This document shows, piece after piece, positions 1-11,690 of a stretch of 64,000 nt of DNA. The stretch lies in contig NW_006494789.1 in NCBI RefSeq assembly GCF_000471905.2, positions 968,190-1,032,189 on the forward strand. The letters run 5' to 3'. Every line of letters begins with the position of its first letter. Within the stretch, counting starts at the first letter, position 1. A program made the position numbers and the translations under genes. Source of the DNA: Amborella trichopoda (Eukaryota; Streptophyta; Magnoliopsida; Amborellales; Amborellaceae). Below the pieces are notes generated by a model. It saw nothing but the letters and a program-made list of their open reading frames with translations, was not told the origin of the DNA and did not search any database.

Positions 1-306
1 GGGTTATTAATGTCGAGATTTTGGGTATGTTTCAACCTTTTTAATTTAATTCATAAAATTTATTTATTTTGACTAAATCAAGTGTAATCAATTTATAATC
101 CATTTGTATATACACTTTTATGTTTTCTATATTTTAGTTTTTTTCTATTTTTTCCTTTTTAGGGTATCTGTTTTTTTTTTGTAAGTCAATAACATTATCT
201 TTTCACTATTCCATGTTTTATATGCTTTTTTTGTTATTTTGGATTTTTATTTTTTTGGATTTTCATATTTTTTAGTTTTTTCCCTTTTTTGGCCTCGTTT
301 TTTAAG

Positions 307-398
307 CTTATGCAGGACTCGGGTGAGTTGACTTGGACCTGCCCAAGTTACCCGGCTTGGCAAGGGCTGAGTTCCTTGCCTGAGCCGTGGAAACACTG
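307..398. mobile_element. Short hAT-like MITE, 92 bp
   Basis: An exact 8-bp direct repeat TTTTTAAG (299-306 and 399-406) flanks a GC-richer segment that ends in AAACACTG. The inner sequence resembles the ends of the longer copies at 17526, 44635 and 47484 (ACTCGG and CTTGGC motifs near the ends). The left terminal repeat is poorly matched, so this may be an internally deleted, decayed copy. The 8-bp target duplication is what hAT transposases make. Confidence 0.5.
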
Positions 399-488
399 TT
401 TTTAAGTTGTTTCTTTTAAAAGCTTGCGTATTTACTTCTTTCATTTTAAGAAGTTTTTCTGCTAACATTTAGTTGCTTGGTATTGCAG

Positions 489-3400
489 ATCGAGAGGGTG
501 TGTGGAGTAGCTAATCCTGATCCAGTTCAAGTAGAGAAGGCAAAGTTGATCCTCAGGGTCAGTTTATCTTTTCTTACATGTCTTTTCATATGGGAGGGAA
601 GGAGGGAGGGGAGGGGAGGGGAGGGGAGGGGAGGGCTGGAGGGAGGGAGGGAGGGGAGCGGCGGTAGGGAGTGAGGGAGGGAGGGGAGCGGCGGTAGTGA
701 GTGAGGGAGGGAGCGAGATGTTTTAATGCTTTAGCCTTTTCCTTCTTCTGGTGCAGGAACATGAGCTCTCACTTCTTGCAGCAATCGCCAAACTCGATGA
801 TCTGTCGGATGGGGGTGAGATTTGGCTCGCTGTTCCTAAATGTTTACAGTTTTTTCCTTAATAAAAACACAAAATGTTACTGTATATCCAAGTTTTTAAT
901 ATTCCTGTACGTTTCAAGATGGCATTTTATTTCTCTTTCTCACCCACACGCTATGAAATGTTGTTATGTGAGTTTTAGAAATTACTTGAGCCTGGTAATC
1001 AGAATCTCAGATCAGTGAAAAAGAGAACCATCTTGACATGAGAAGAGGAAGAAGGGGGAGGGCGGATGGACCCCTGGGGCACAGTCTCAAGCCCCATCAC
1101 TGACCCATCCATCCTGAGGCCATCCTCCACAGTAACCCTACTCACCACAATTCCCACAGTAACTATATCCACTGCTCTCTGACCACACCCACAGTGAAAC
1201 CTACCCCCAACAGTAGCCCTACTCATTAGCATCCTTCAATCCTCCCCTCCCTCCCAAACAGAAGGAATTCTTTCGAAGCAAGAATTGTACCCCCACCATA
1301 TAGTGCTCAATACTCCCGAGAAACAGATAATATTCCTTGGCAACCGTGGTCTGCTATTAGTCCCCCTTTGCCAACACTACATGACCATTCCAAGTTAATC
1401 CACCCAGGAAGCCATAACGACGTAGCCACATACTGCAACTACTCTCTAATCCTTCTCCTAGCACAAATACACTTCTGCTCATTCTATCGACCCTGTCCAA
1501 CTCTCCCTTATAACTCTGAACTCAGATTTCATCGCCAAATCAGTAATCCTGTTGATTGCACGGTTGATCTTCCCAATCCACTTCTAACACGGCCATGATG
1601 CAGTTCCTTCCACCATCAGTCCCTCTAGCAATTGCTAGACCAGAGCAAGGCAAGTCCAGAGAGGTCGATGAAGAAGGGTGGCAGGTGGTGGAGCGCCAGA
1701 ATCGCCCGGAAACAAACCCCCACCCCCCCCCCCCGGCCCTTGTCTTCTTTTTTCTTCCCCCAGAAAAAAAAAAAAAAGTCACCAAAATCCCTTGTTAAAA
1801 TTACAAACTCATCCTCGTTGGATTTCATACTGAATTTTATGGCTTTCATGAATGAAGGCCACTTATCCCAGATGCTTTGAGGAGCAAGGCTAAGGGTAGA
1901 TGACCAGAGAGCCAAGAGGCCTCTCTAGTACAATAAACTAAAATCTTTGCTAACCCCCTCCTTTGAGTGGTCCTTAGTTCAGCTGTCTCACTAAATCAGG
2001 GTGCTTTTGTGAAAGACCACATCATGTTTGGTTGGGACTTTGATGGCACATGAGCGTATACACTCTTGGAATTAGACTAATCAGTCCAAATTACCAGGCC
2101 TTTTATTCAAGTTAGACTGGGGAAAGGCCTATGACCATGTAGAGTAGGGCATTTTCTACATGGTCCTAGAGCTTATGGGGTTTGGGGCAAGGTGCAGGAG
2201 GTGGTTTCAGGTTTCATATTCTCACTGTGTTTCATGGTCCTTAATAATGGTTTTCCTTAGCTACCCAAAACAACCATCTCTGGCAGGAGGTGATCAACTC
2301 AAAATACCACAGTTCTGAACCCTCGTGGGTACCCTCCCGATGAGCGCATAGCAACTCCTCGGGGATATGGAAGTCCATACTGCATTCTTTCCTACACTTT
2401 CAATCCATGATCAGGTACAGGCCTAGGCAGGGCGACAAAACGTTGTTCTGGATCGATACTTGGCTGGAGAATGCACCCCTTAAAGACCTGTACCCTAGAC
2501 TTTTCCTATTGGCCAGTGACTTTAATGCAACTGTGGAATCCCAGTTTTAGCTTATGGGCAACAGGAGGGTGTGGAGTCCTACCCTCAGAAGACCACACTC
2601 GGATCCAGAATTTCAGGAATTCACAGCCCTTTCCATCACTCTAAACTCTGTCTTCCTGCCCCTTCGAGGCCAAGATAGCCTCATCTGGACCCTCGACCAC
2701 TCGGTGGCCTCCTCCTACTCTTCTCTAGCTCATCCCAGAAGCCCCCCTACTTGCCCCAATTCTATTGTAAACAAAGTTTGGATCCCTTTGGTTCCTCCCA
2801 GGATTCAATTCTTCAATTGGATAGCTGGATCCGAGAGAGCACTTACTGTAGATCAATTGCAGAGAAAGGGTCTCCAAATCCCAAATAGATGCATTATGTG
2901 CACTGAGGACGAAGAGACCAATGCTCACCTCTTCATCCATGGCAAGGTAGCCTCGTCTACATGGGCTAACATCCTTCAGTTATTCCAATGGCAGTGGGTG
3001 CTGGCCTAAGGCCGGCACCCTGCTGTGGCAGGCCTCGGTGGCTGCCACCCTTTGGACAATCTAGACTGAGAGAAATGCCAGAATTTTTCGAAGCCAGTCA
3101 TCTCCGGTGAATGCACTAGTAGAAAAGATCAGAGAAGCAGTCATCTTCTGGGCCACTCACCACAAACAGTTAAAAAACCTTTGCCACTCTGACTTTCTCC
3201 ACGGCTGGACTCCCATTCTCTCCGTCAAAACTCAGAGGCCATCACGCTCTTCCCTTTGGAGACCACGCGAAGAGGGCCACATCAAGCTTAACTTCAATGG
3301 GTGTTCTATCGGAAACCTAGGCCAGGCAGGCATAGGTGGCTTGTTCCGCGATCACAACAGCAATACCCTTTGCTCCTTTTCTATTCCCACTGGTTTCTCT

Positions 3401-6400
3401 GATTCAACAATTGTGGAGGCCTCTGCTCTCTGGGAAGGCCTCAGGAAGTTAGACACTAGGTGGGGGCAGTATGTAACCTTTGCAGGCGACTCTTACAGTG
3501 TTATAGCCTGGGCCTCAGGCACTGACCCCTGGCCTTGGAGGCTTGACAGCATATTTGAAGAATCTGTCAACTCACAAGGAATCTACAAATCTTGTGGAAT
3601 CACGTTTGGAGAGAAGCAAATGGTGAGGCCGATTCCCTAGCAAAGGCAGCTGCAACCTTTTCTCAAGCCAACTTGAGCAACCCTTACGGAACCTTTGCTC
3701 GACTCCCCAGCACAGATTGGACTTGATATAATGGCTCAATTCATGTCAAGCTTTTTTGATACACCCTTGGTTTTGTACAGGGCACCCGTTTGTGGGTTGC
3801 TTATTTTTTGGGTGGAGTATTCTGCCCCCCTCTCCTCTCACATTTTGTCACTTTCGGTTCAATACAGTCAACATATTCAAAAAAATAATAATGGTTTTCC
3901 TTAAAGGATACTTCTCCTCTTCATGGGGCTGCAAACCCCTTCGTTTTCTCTATTGTAGGGGAAGTCGTCAGCATGTCCTCACTAACCTCTAAAGTGAAGA
4001 CCTTCCCAAACGGTCCTCTCATTGTCAAGTATTTGGCCTCCCAATTTCCTGGCTATGTATGCTGATGTGGACAGCCAAGTTTAGGTGTTTCTAACTCTCT
4101 ATTGACTCAAGATAAACCTGGCTACGACCAAGATGATGGGTTAGTTCCAATAACGAGCTAATGTTGGCTAGGAGGCTTGGTTGTGGAGAGAACTATTACT
4201 CAGCAAATACCTAGGTCTCCCACACTGCCTTGGCAAACCTAGAAAGACAGAATGTGATGTGATGGTCGAAAAGTTCGAGAGGAGGTTGGTATCCTAGAAA
4301 GCAAGATTGAAGCAGGATTACTCTTATCAAGCCACCTCTCCAACATACAGTTAACCACATGTCTCTTTTCAGGATGCCCGTGTCCATTCTTAATAGGCAT
4401 GTGCACCTGATGAGAGAATTATTATGGCCTGATTCTGATGGGTGAGTGAAATTTTACTTCCCAAAGAGGGATTTCATGTGCAATTCTAAGAGGGAGGGTT
4501 GGTTGGGTATAGAAAGACTTATAGAGCAATGCCCTCGTTCTATAAGTGGTGCTGGTGGTTTGCATTACAGAATGGGCTACGGCAGCAAGTTATTCAGAAT
4601 ATAAGTATGACTTGGATGAGTTACGTTTGTTACCAGTGGGTTTCTTAGTTGTTCGAGGGTTGGTGCCTGGATGACCATATCCATTGTCTATGAAGAGATC
4701 TCCCATAGAACCCATCTTACGCCGGCAATGGTCGCCCAGTTTAGATCATGGAAGGGCTTAAGGGCAGGGGAAAGTACTCTGGAAAGCCTCTTCCTTGCTA
4801 GTTCTCCCTCGGCACAAATCAAAATGTCACAATCAAGCGATCCCACAAGGTGCTTGGGGGTCAATTAATTTAGGCCCCTACTTTTAGGAGAAATCTTCAG
4901 GACACGGAGGTCTCAGATTGGCAACCTTCTTACACCTACTCAACAACCAGTTCATACCATGAGAGGGAAAAGACAGGTGGAAGGCCTTCTAATAGTAGTT
5001 CAGTTACTGCTATTGGGCATTGGGTTGGTACTAGGGGCCGCTACGCCCTCTGGCATCTTTCACACTCTAATGTATAATGAATTGACAGCCACAAAGAGCT
5101 GGTCGGCCACTGGGAAAAAGGCCTAGATCATCCCTGTTCCCCATAAAATCAAGGCATTTAATTGGCTTGTAATAATAGATCAAATACAAAGGAGAGGTAT
5201 CCTGCTTCCTAACTGGTGTTTTTTTCAAGCAGGCTGAGGGAACTATGGACCCCTTATTCGTGCCTTGCGTAGTGCCAGGTGTGGTTTTCAAGCAAGCTGA
5301 GGGAACTATGGAACGCTTATTCATGCCTTGCCTAGTGCCAGGTGTGGGTCACTGCATGGGGTTTCTTTGAATGGTAGTGGGTGTGGCCAGAAAGTGTTCA
5401 GCAGCTCTTTTCAGCATACTTATGCAACTGTTTCCTAGGCTGGTCTCTTCCTATGGCTTGCATCCATCATGGCTTTGTTCTGGTCCTCATGACTTGAGGT
5501 AACACATAAATTTCTGAAAGCAAGGAAAGGCATTTGGATATTTCGTGGGATAAGATTAGAATCTAGATTGAAAAAAAAAGGATAACATTGGAACCACTGC
5601 ATTTTTGTGGTGTGAAATTGGAAGCATTTCTCGGCCTGGTCTCATCCGACTTCATAGAAAATGGGGAAAGCGTCCTAGGCACTGACAGATGGTAGTTAGC
5701 AGATATGACCTGTGGACTCCAGCTACCATTGGGATCATCAAGCTCAATTTGAACGGATTCTCTGTAGGAATTCCAGCCCCCTGGGGAGTGGAAGGGTACC
5801 GTTAGATCCATTTGTCAGAATGCTTATTTTCTTATTCGGGTCCCATCAGTGTGTTGATCTCTACAGAGGCCGAGGTGGTGGCTCTGCTGGAATAGATGTT
5901 CGACCAATTTTTCCAGTAACCTTTAGACAACCTTTATATATCCTACTAGCACATCTGGCACGCCGCAAATGAGAGGCAAATGTGGCTCTGCTGATGCCCT
6001 AGCTAAGGATGAAGGTGCTGGCCATAGTTTTATACTGAATTGTCATCAGTTATAGCCATACCATTTTTCTGTTTTCCACTGTACAAAATGTTTGCGTTTT
6101 TGTTTTTTGGTTGTGCAGGTGTGGCATTGACAATTAGAATCATAAATAATTTGTAAATCTCTTTACCAGTAATACAAAAAGTCAATTTTATTTTAAAAAA
6201 AAGAAATTACTTGAAACTTTGTAGCTGCCTTTTCATTTCTTATCATTATTGCATTTTTCCTTATTCATGTGTTCTGAAAAATGATCATGTATGAGGTCTT
6301 CTGTATTTGGTTGAGGGAGTTCTCTCCCAAACCTGTAGATTGGACATGGTGGTTGCTAGAAGTAGGTTGGTAGTTATTGGGTAGGTGGAGGGAAGTCTAG

Positions 6401-6735
6401 AATATTCAATATGTGCAGATGACGTTTCCTATAGTGCTTTAAGATCACCGCAGTTGTCAGATCCCAGCAAGGAACAGCTAGGCTCTCTTTCCCCTCCAAA
6501 TTTGATGGATTTGACAAATTTTGCAAGGAGGAACAACAGCGATTGTCCTTTGTTGAATCTGACGGCTGGGATGACTTTAAATATAGTTTAAACTGTATTT
6601 CTTTTGAGTGGCACTCCAACCTATGGCGTTTGAAATGAACTAATGGATTATGTAATTTTGCCTCTAGTTAACACGCCCGGCCGAGGTCCAGCTAACCAAG
6701 AAGAAGAAGAGGATGGAGATGAAGAAGGCTCATGA
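489..6735 (+). CDS. 3' end of an unidentified protein gene (three exons seen)
   Basis: Product not recognised. Three exons join in one frame. Exon 489-557 follows a TTGCAG acceptor and encodes IERVCGVANPDPVQVEKAKL plus three residues. Exon 757-814 follows a GTGCAG acceptor and encodes EHELSLLAAIAKLDDLSDG. Exon 6668-6735 follows a CTCTAG acceptor and ends at a TGA; it encodes a short acidic tail with QEEEEDGDEEGS. Donors are AGG|GTCAGT and GGG|GTGAGA. Codon phases match at both joins (0, then 1), which is the main support. The first two exons look like a charged amphipathic helix, perhaps a coiled coil. The 5' part of the gene lies left of the window. Intron 1 holds a G-rich repeat. Intron 2 is 5853 bp, of which 5212 bp is a LINE insertion. 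A competing exon at 6419-6585 is listed separately, so the true C-terminus is uncertain. Confidence 0.5.
590..720 (+). repeat. G-rich GGGAGG tandem tract in intron 1
   Basis: Runs of GGGAGG and GGGGA are repeated over about 130 bp. They include two near-identical copies of a unit ending in GGAGCGGCGGTAG. The G-rich strand is the coding strand of the host gene, so the tract would be present in its pre-mRNA. More than ten G-runs of three or more are visible, enough for several G-quadruplexes. Confidence 0.85.
2260..3885 (+). mobile_element. 5'-truncated L1-type LINE nested inside the other LINE
   Basis: Flanked by an exact 18-bp direct repeat TAATAATGGTTTTCCTTA (2242-2259 and 3886-3903) and ending in a short A-run. 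It encodes only the LINE C-terminus: the post-RT region (GDKTLFWIDTWLENAPLKDL, about 2430-2495), a zf-RVT zinc knuckle in an open stretch at 2554-3009 (VDQLQRKGLQIPNRCIMC, later HLFIHG), and an RNase H domain at about 3270-3650 (IKLNFNGCSIGNLGQAGIGG, then VEASALWEGL). It was truncated at the 5' end on insertion, as is common for L1 elements. It is less decayed than the host LINE, consistent with being younger. Confidence 0.85.
5222..5347 (+). repeat. 63-bp tandem duplication in the LINE zinc-knuckle region
   Basis: Two copies at a 63-bp period (CAAGCAGGCTGAGGGAACTA at 5226 and CAAGCAAGCTGAGGGAACTA at 5289). The length is a multiple of three, so the duplication repeats 21 codons of the zf-RVT region in frame. 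Several mismatches separate the copies, so it is not very recent. Confidence 0.8.
6419..6585 (+). other. Possible alternative or extra exon of the first gene
   Basis: After a good acceptor (ATGTGCAG) the frame expected from the preceding exon stays open for 56 codons to the end of the interval and then stops. It gives a Ser/Pro-rich peptide (including LSDPSKEQLGSLSPPN). If it is the last exon, the stop at about 6589 ends the protein. If it is spliced on to 6668, the downstream frame changes to a Lys-rich one. It may equally be plain intron sequence. Confidence 0.3.
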
Positions 6736-7490
6736 CATCTTGGAAATGCAAGCAGTGCTCTCACTAATTCTCTCTCTTGCTAATCCTTCTGATCTAACCA
6801 TTGGTTGATGTAGAAATGTGCTAGTGTTAACGGTTGCTGTAGGGGAAATGGGAAACATACTCCATAATTATTTTTTGGGGGTTTGGTGTACAGGAGTATA
6901 TAGCTTACATCTGCTGTTTATTATCGTGGCACGGTTTGATCGGTTTGTTTATCATGGTTTTGGGGATTTTTCATTAGAATTTTGTTGTACAGGGATTGTC
7001 TTTTGTTCATGCTGAATGTCACCATGGGTAGTTATCAGTTTCTTTTAACTTCACGCTCTTCAAAGGAAATCTCTCTCTCTCTCTCTCTCAATTCCTGCCC
7101 ATTTGGTGGTTGAGTTCTGAGCAAAATCGTTCTAAGGCAGTTTCGAGTTGATGATTTTTTAGATTCTTTTTAAAGAGACCTCCAAATGGATCGCCCCCAA
7201 GAAATGCAGCGACTAGGGATCTCCTCCAAAGGGATCTTCATTCCAACTAATCGACTTGTCCTCCAAATGGTATTGTTTTATTTGGCTTTATGGATCCAGA
7301 AAAAGTTTCTATATGATAAAAATTTAACGTGTAGAAGTAAGATTGCAGTAATCTACATCAAATATTGTATTTGTATAGTGTAGATTTTACGATATTTTAT
7401 AAGGCATGTTAAATTTATAGATTTTAAATAACATTCAAAATCGTGATATGGCAATATCTTAAAAGACATGCTAAATTTGAGGAGACTTAA
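6736..7490. other. 3' flank of the first gene; no further gene seen
   Basis: Probably holds the 3' UTR just after 6735. A (CT)n run lies at 7071-7089. The rest is AT-rich, with no open frame that looks coded on either strand. Confidence 0.5.
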
Positions 7491-7496
7491 ATTTAC

Positions 7497-7968
7497 ATAT
7501 AGGGAAAATCCTCTATCCACATGATGGGTAGTGGAAGGGTGCACATGCACCTTTCTATGGTTCGGATTGAGCCACACTACAACTAATGGTTCAAATACAC
7601 CACATTTAACAATTCAAATTTAATTTTGTATTTTATTTTAATTGTTACCTAAAATTTAGGTGTACATTTTTTTCTATAAGTTGATGCAAATAAATATAAT
7701 AAAAAGTTTAATTTCAATAAAATAGTTGACCAAATACCTCCATAACTTTCAGGGGTACTTAAATCAATTTATTTCATTCAATATATCTTTTATTGTTTTT
7801 ATTTTCTATGGAATTTTAAAATAAATATATATCTTAAATTTCAGGTAAAAATAATTTTAAAATTTAAAAAATTAAAAATAAATTTAATTTTCGATGGTTC
7901 AAATATGACATGGTCCAATATGAACCGTTGAAGCCCACATCATGTGGATGCTATAATGTTCTTTTGAC
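7497..7968. mobile_element. MITE with imperfect terminal inverted repeats
   Basis: The left end (ATCCACATGATGGGTAGTGG onward) is matched in inverted form by the right end (CCCACATCATGTGGATGC), with an AT-rich centre. The left arm, with GGAAGGGTGCAC and ATGGTTCGGATT, recurs inverted at 28650-28710, so this is a dispersed family. No target duplication could be made out. Confidence 0.5.
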
Positions 7969-7969
7969 A

Positions 7970-9990
7970 TTGCCAGTTCATATAAACCGCAACCTATGAG
8001 CCTTTGCACTTAAATTTCTCCACGCTACTTTTACAGTTAAATTTCTCGACGCATACATGTGTATGCAATGAGTAGTAGTGTAGTACACATCATTGGTCTT
8101 GCTGTTGACATCTGACGGTAAAGGATGATGTCAAACAAAAATAAGAAGCTCAAAAAAAAAAAAAAATTCTTGCCATTTCAAATTTCTCTACAAGTTATAA
8201 GGGAATTTTAGTTATTTTTCTTTTAAAAAATATTTGTTCTTATTGTTATTCGGTGTGCAGGGATGCCCCGAGTTTCATCTAAAAATTATTTGTAAGAAAA
8301 GATTAAAAATCAAATACTATAATCTGTCGATGCCCACGTACTATGATTTAGAGCTACAACAACTTGTGTTATATGTGGGTGGTGCCACATGTATAAGTTC
8401 CTTTTATCAAAATTTCCCCAAAATTTCAACAATTACGACTCACTACAAGTCATAATTAATGTCCTTTGATAAATATTTTCAAATTAAATAGAAAGAAATG
8501 AGCTAATTGATGAGCAAATTATTGCACTATCCACCTCCTGAGTGCTTTTCAAATCATTTCCTCCTTTTTTTCTAATGAGGGTGTATACTATACTCCCGCT
8601 GTAGCTGACTGTACAATTACTTCATGCGGTAGAAGACTAACTGACTGAAAATTTTGGGACAACCTGAAAATCACAAGATGATTGTATTCAAAATAAAAAC
8701 ATTGAATTTTGAGTTGGAAAATTGTTTCATGTGGGTTGGACCACATTTCTACATATGCGATCCAAAGTGTAAAGCATCCATTTTAAAGATGGATGCAAGT
8801 AGGTGTTCCATCAAAAAACAATGAAAACCACCGGTTCAAATGTGTTTTTTCTAAAAGTGTTATTTTTAGTTTTTAAAACTTATTTTCTCATATTCATGAT
8901 CTCCATGTTAGACATTACATATCCTTAAAAATTAAGTCTTAAATCCATCTCAAAAATAGACTTATTGAGAGGCCTGACCAGGTCCTTCTGAGTATTCTAA
9001 CACTTGTATCTCACCCTACAAAAAAAAATTGACAATAAAATTTTATTGTCCAATTTTTTTGAATGGCGGTTTGTATTTATAGACTTGAGGCATTATTGTT
9101 TTCAAACTATAGAATATGGTTGAAAACGTAACATCCCAAAATTCGCTGTGTTAAGCCTTATTTTTAGATTCGATTTTATCCGAGGGAGTAAATAAACAGT
9201 CTGCTCCCTTGAGGGCATAAAATCTTTTGGCACGTATAATTCACAGTATACTGCCTTGGTCACACAAGTGGTGTACCTTGCCACAATGATTTTCCCAGCT
9301 CTTTCCAAATATGTCATGAAATATGTTACTGTATTTTTATGCTTCCACAGGAACACGGAACACGCTCTTCTTTATTCATGACGGGCCAAAGGACTATTAA
9401 TGCCTGTTTAGATGCCATATATTATCATTTTCTGAATGAATAATGCCGCAGACCCATTTTGTAATGTGACTTGGACAACAAAAGCGACTGCAAGTTATTT
9501 ACTTTTGATACAAAAAATATCACAATCACTCTCAAGTTTCAACCGTTAAGTATTTATAAAGTTCGAAATTTTTTTGGTTTAGACTATGAGCCTGGTGAAT
9601 AACATTCTGGTTGCAAAAAAACACATGTACAAGCGTTCAACTCATTGCAGTAGTTTGTCCTTGGATAAGGCATATTGTGCCTTGAGGCTTCTCTTTTTAA
9701 AAACGTGGTGCCATTTTTTATTTAAACTTTTGCTCTTTATTAATTTGAAACTTCTTTATGTCGAATGAAAAAGAAGTCTCACAACATAAATCTCAATTGC
9801 AGCTATAAGTTATGGTCCTCAATATATAATTGGAAGTCAATGAAGTTCACTCAGTTTAGAGTGGGGTGAGGACCCCTAATCTTGGTAAGAGTTGAGCTTA
9901 GAATACAGCGTTGCAAATCATCAAGCACTAACCAATTAAGCCCGGGTTCTTTTTCTAGAGAGTTCAGACTCTTTGGAGCAATAGAACCGG
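7970..9990. other. Gene-poor AT-rich stretch
   Basis: No gene seen. A conserved repeat segment at about 8721-8806 (including AGATGGATGCAAGTAGG and TGGACCACATTTCTACATA) recurs inverted at 51216-51293, so it belongs to a dispersed element. The remaining short open frames have no protein-like composition. Confidence 0.5.
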
Positions 9991-10013
9991 GTTCACCATG
10001 GGCCCAACCTCTT

Positions 10014-10387
10014 CCTTTCTTTTTTTCTTTATTTTTATTTTTATTTTTTATTATGGTTAACATAAATTCATTAAATAAAGCAGATTGTAAAAAGTGTGGT
10101 GTACAGAGCAAAAAAAAAAATGTCCAAAGAAGTGGAGGAGGATAGAGCAAAGAAAGTAGAAGAAAGAAAAGAAAAGAAAAGAGACCAAAAAAAAGAGCCC
10201 GCTTTGCTAGAGAATCAGCCGCGCTATTCCTCTCCTGATAAACATGACAAAAGTCCACTTCCCTCTGAGACAGCCCGAACATAATCTCATCAAACACTCC
10301 TCTGAGATCTCACGGCAGCTTCATAAGGTCCTTGCACCAAGTTATAACATTCATGAGTCTCTTGACCCCATTCTTCAGGGCGCGGCG
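10014..10387 (-). mobile_element. 3' end of a 5'-truncated L1-type LINE
   Basis: On the minus strand the frame reads REVDFCHVYQERNSAADSLA followed by KRA, the typical end of the RNase H domain of plant LINEs. A 3' UTR and an A-rich tail follow, seen on the plus strand as a T-rich run at about 10018-10050. A short direct repeat CAACCTCTT flanks it (10005-10013 and 10388-10396) and may be part of the target duplication. Confidence 0.7.
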
Positions 10388-10397
10388 CAACCTCTTT

Positions 10398-11620
10398 CCC
10401 TTCATTTTTTTCCCTCGTTTTCAACTGTGTTTACCATCAAGGGCATTTTTATTTGAAATAAATCTAAATTTTTTCTTTGGGGTGGCTGCAAATAAAAACA
10501 GTAAATAAAGTTTATGTTGGTGTAAATAAAAATCAGCTGCGGGACCTATGTGTACAATCTACTAAGCGAGTACCTTTACGTAATTTTTTTCCTTATTTTT
10601 ATAAGACATCATGGATTTACAGGTATTATTTGAAAAATGGAAAATATTTCATCCCCTCTTGGGCATATTGCTAGATCGATTTGCCCTTATACAGCGGCTT
10701 GTCAAGAGGGGGTAAGGTCCTGTTGAGTTCTTAAGTCTTCGTATCTACAATCCAGTTCATTCAATTACTACAGGGATGAGTATTTTGCCTTACCCAAAAT
10801 AGGCACTGACCCATGAAAAAAAAATTCAAAAGAAAAATATTTGTAAAGTAGTTTTCTTGACTTGATAAGTGCATGCACTTAGGTATATAGCTATTTAAAA
10901 ACTCTAAATTAAATCGTTTTTACTTGTGTATCTACTATCTAGTGATGACAAAGCAATCTACAAAATTGAGGATTAAAAAAGTCCCTGCACGCAGGCCCCC
11001 AAGTCTCGACATAGCAATGTTTTTTCTTTCTTGAAATGTGCTGTCGTCAACCCATTTTCATGTCCACTCGATTTTTCCCCCAAAAAATTTCATTCTCTTA
11101 CTCTCTCTCTCTTCGTTGTCTTTTTTTCTGTTTCTATTTATTTCATTTTTATTTTTTAATTCCAGAGTTATACCGGAGGATAAAACTCTAATTCACTACA
11201 ACAGTTGCAGGGTGAGAAGCTTCTGCCACTCTTTACTCATTATTATGGCTCTTTTGAGGTCAAACTTGTGTAATCCATTTATTGTCCATTTTTTCAGTAT
11301 TTTATGAATATTTGAAGTATTAATGGCGAACATTTTCGAATGAACGATTAATTGCCAAAGAATTCCAAGAAAAAACTAGTTAACGCTACAATGGTCGGAT
11401 TCCTAATACAAATGGCGGATTATTCAGAAAAAGATGCCCTTTGTTTGCTATTTTGAAATTTAAATTACGTCAGATTTTGTTTTTATGCCATTATATGTAC
11501 TTGGATTCCCTTCTTTGGGACTTTGAATGATGAAAATTGAATTTTTTAAGAAAACTAAAAATTAAATGATAAAATGGTGGATTTATGACGGTTTAGGTTA
11601 AATTCTAGCTTATTAAATAT
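10398..11620. other. Gene-poor stretch
   Basis: AT-rich sequence with a CT-rich run near 11100. No gene, no clear inverted repeat and no recognisable element is seen on either strand. Confidence 0.4.
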
Positions 11621-11624
11621 AGTT

Positions 11625-11629
<5 letters not shown>

Positions 11630-11657
<28 letters not shown>
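11630..11657. repeat. (TA)n microsatellite
   Basis: An uninterrupted alternating AT run of about 28 bp. Confidence 0.95.
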
Positions 11658-11690
11658 GGAAAATACTACAAAACGCCTATACGAAAAAAT

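Larger units (their letters stand above)
990..6201 (+). mobile_element. Decayed L1-type LINE with RNase H, interrupted by a second LINE
   Basis: A plant L1-clade non-LTR retrotransposon flanked by the 13-bp direct repeat AGAAATTACTTGA (977-989 and 6202-6214) and ending in an A-rich tail. Reverse transcriptase remnants start near 1990 (a motif like NQGAFVKDHIMF) and continue at about 2105-2200 (FKLDWGKAYDHVE, then ELMGFG). The frame is then broken by another LINE at 2260-3885 and resumes at 3886 with GFPKGYFSSSWG. The thumb region follows at about 4200 (YLGLPHCLGKPRKT), then a zf-RVT-like zinc-knuckle region (about 5080-5345) and an RNase H remnant (about 5725-6000). Stops and frameshifts are frequent, so it is dead. 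No endonuclease domain is recognisable in the first kilobase. Without the inner LINE and one TSD copy it measures about 3.6 kb, shorter than the usual 6 kb or so. Confidence 0.85.

Noticed and set aside
2554-3009. A 151-residue open frame as a host gene
   Set aside because: Its content is a LINE post-RT zinc-knuckle region and it lies within a LINE with target duplications.
5067-5324. A minus-strand frame with a repeated IVPSACLK peptide
   Set aside because: It is the antisense of the duplicated LINE zinc-knuckle segment.
9851-10297. A 148-residue minus-strand open frame as a gene
   Set aside because: Its only recognisable part is the end of a LINE RNase H domain; the remainder is the element's 3' UTR and tail.
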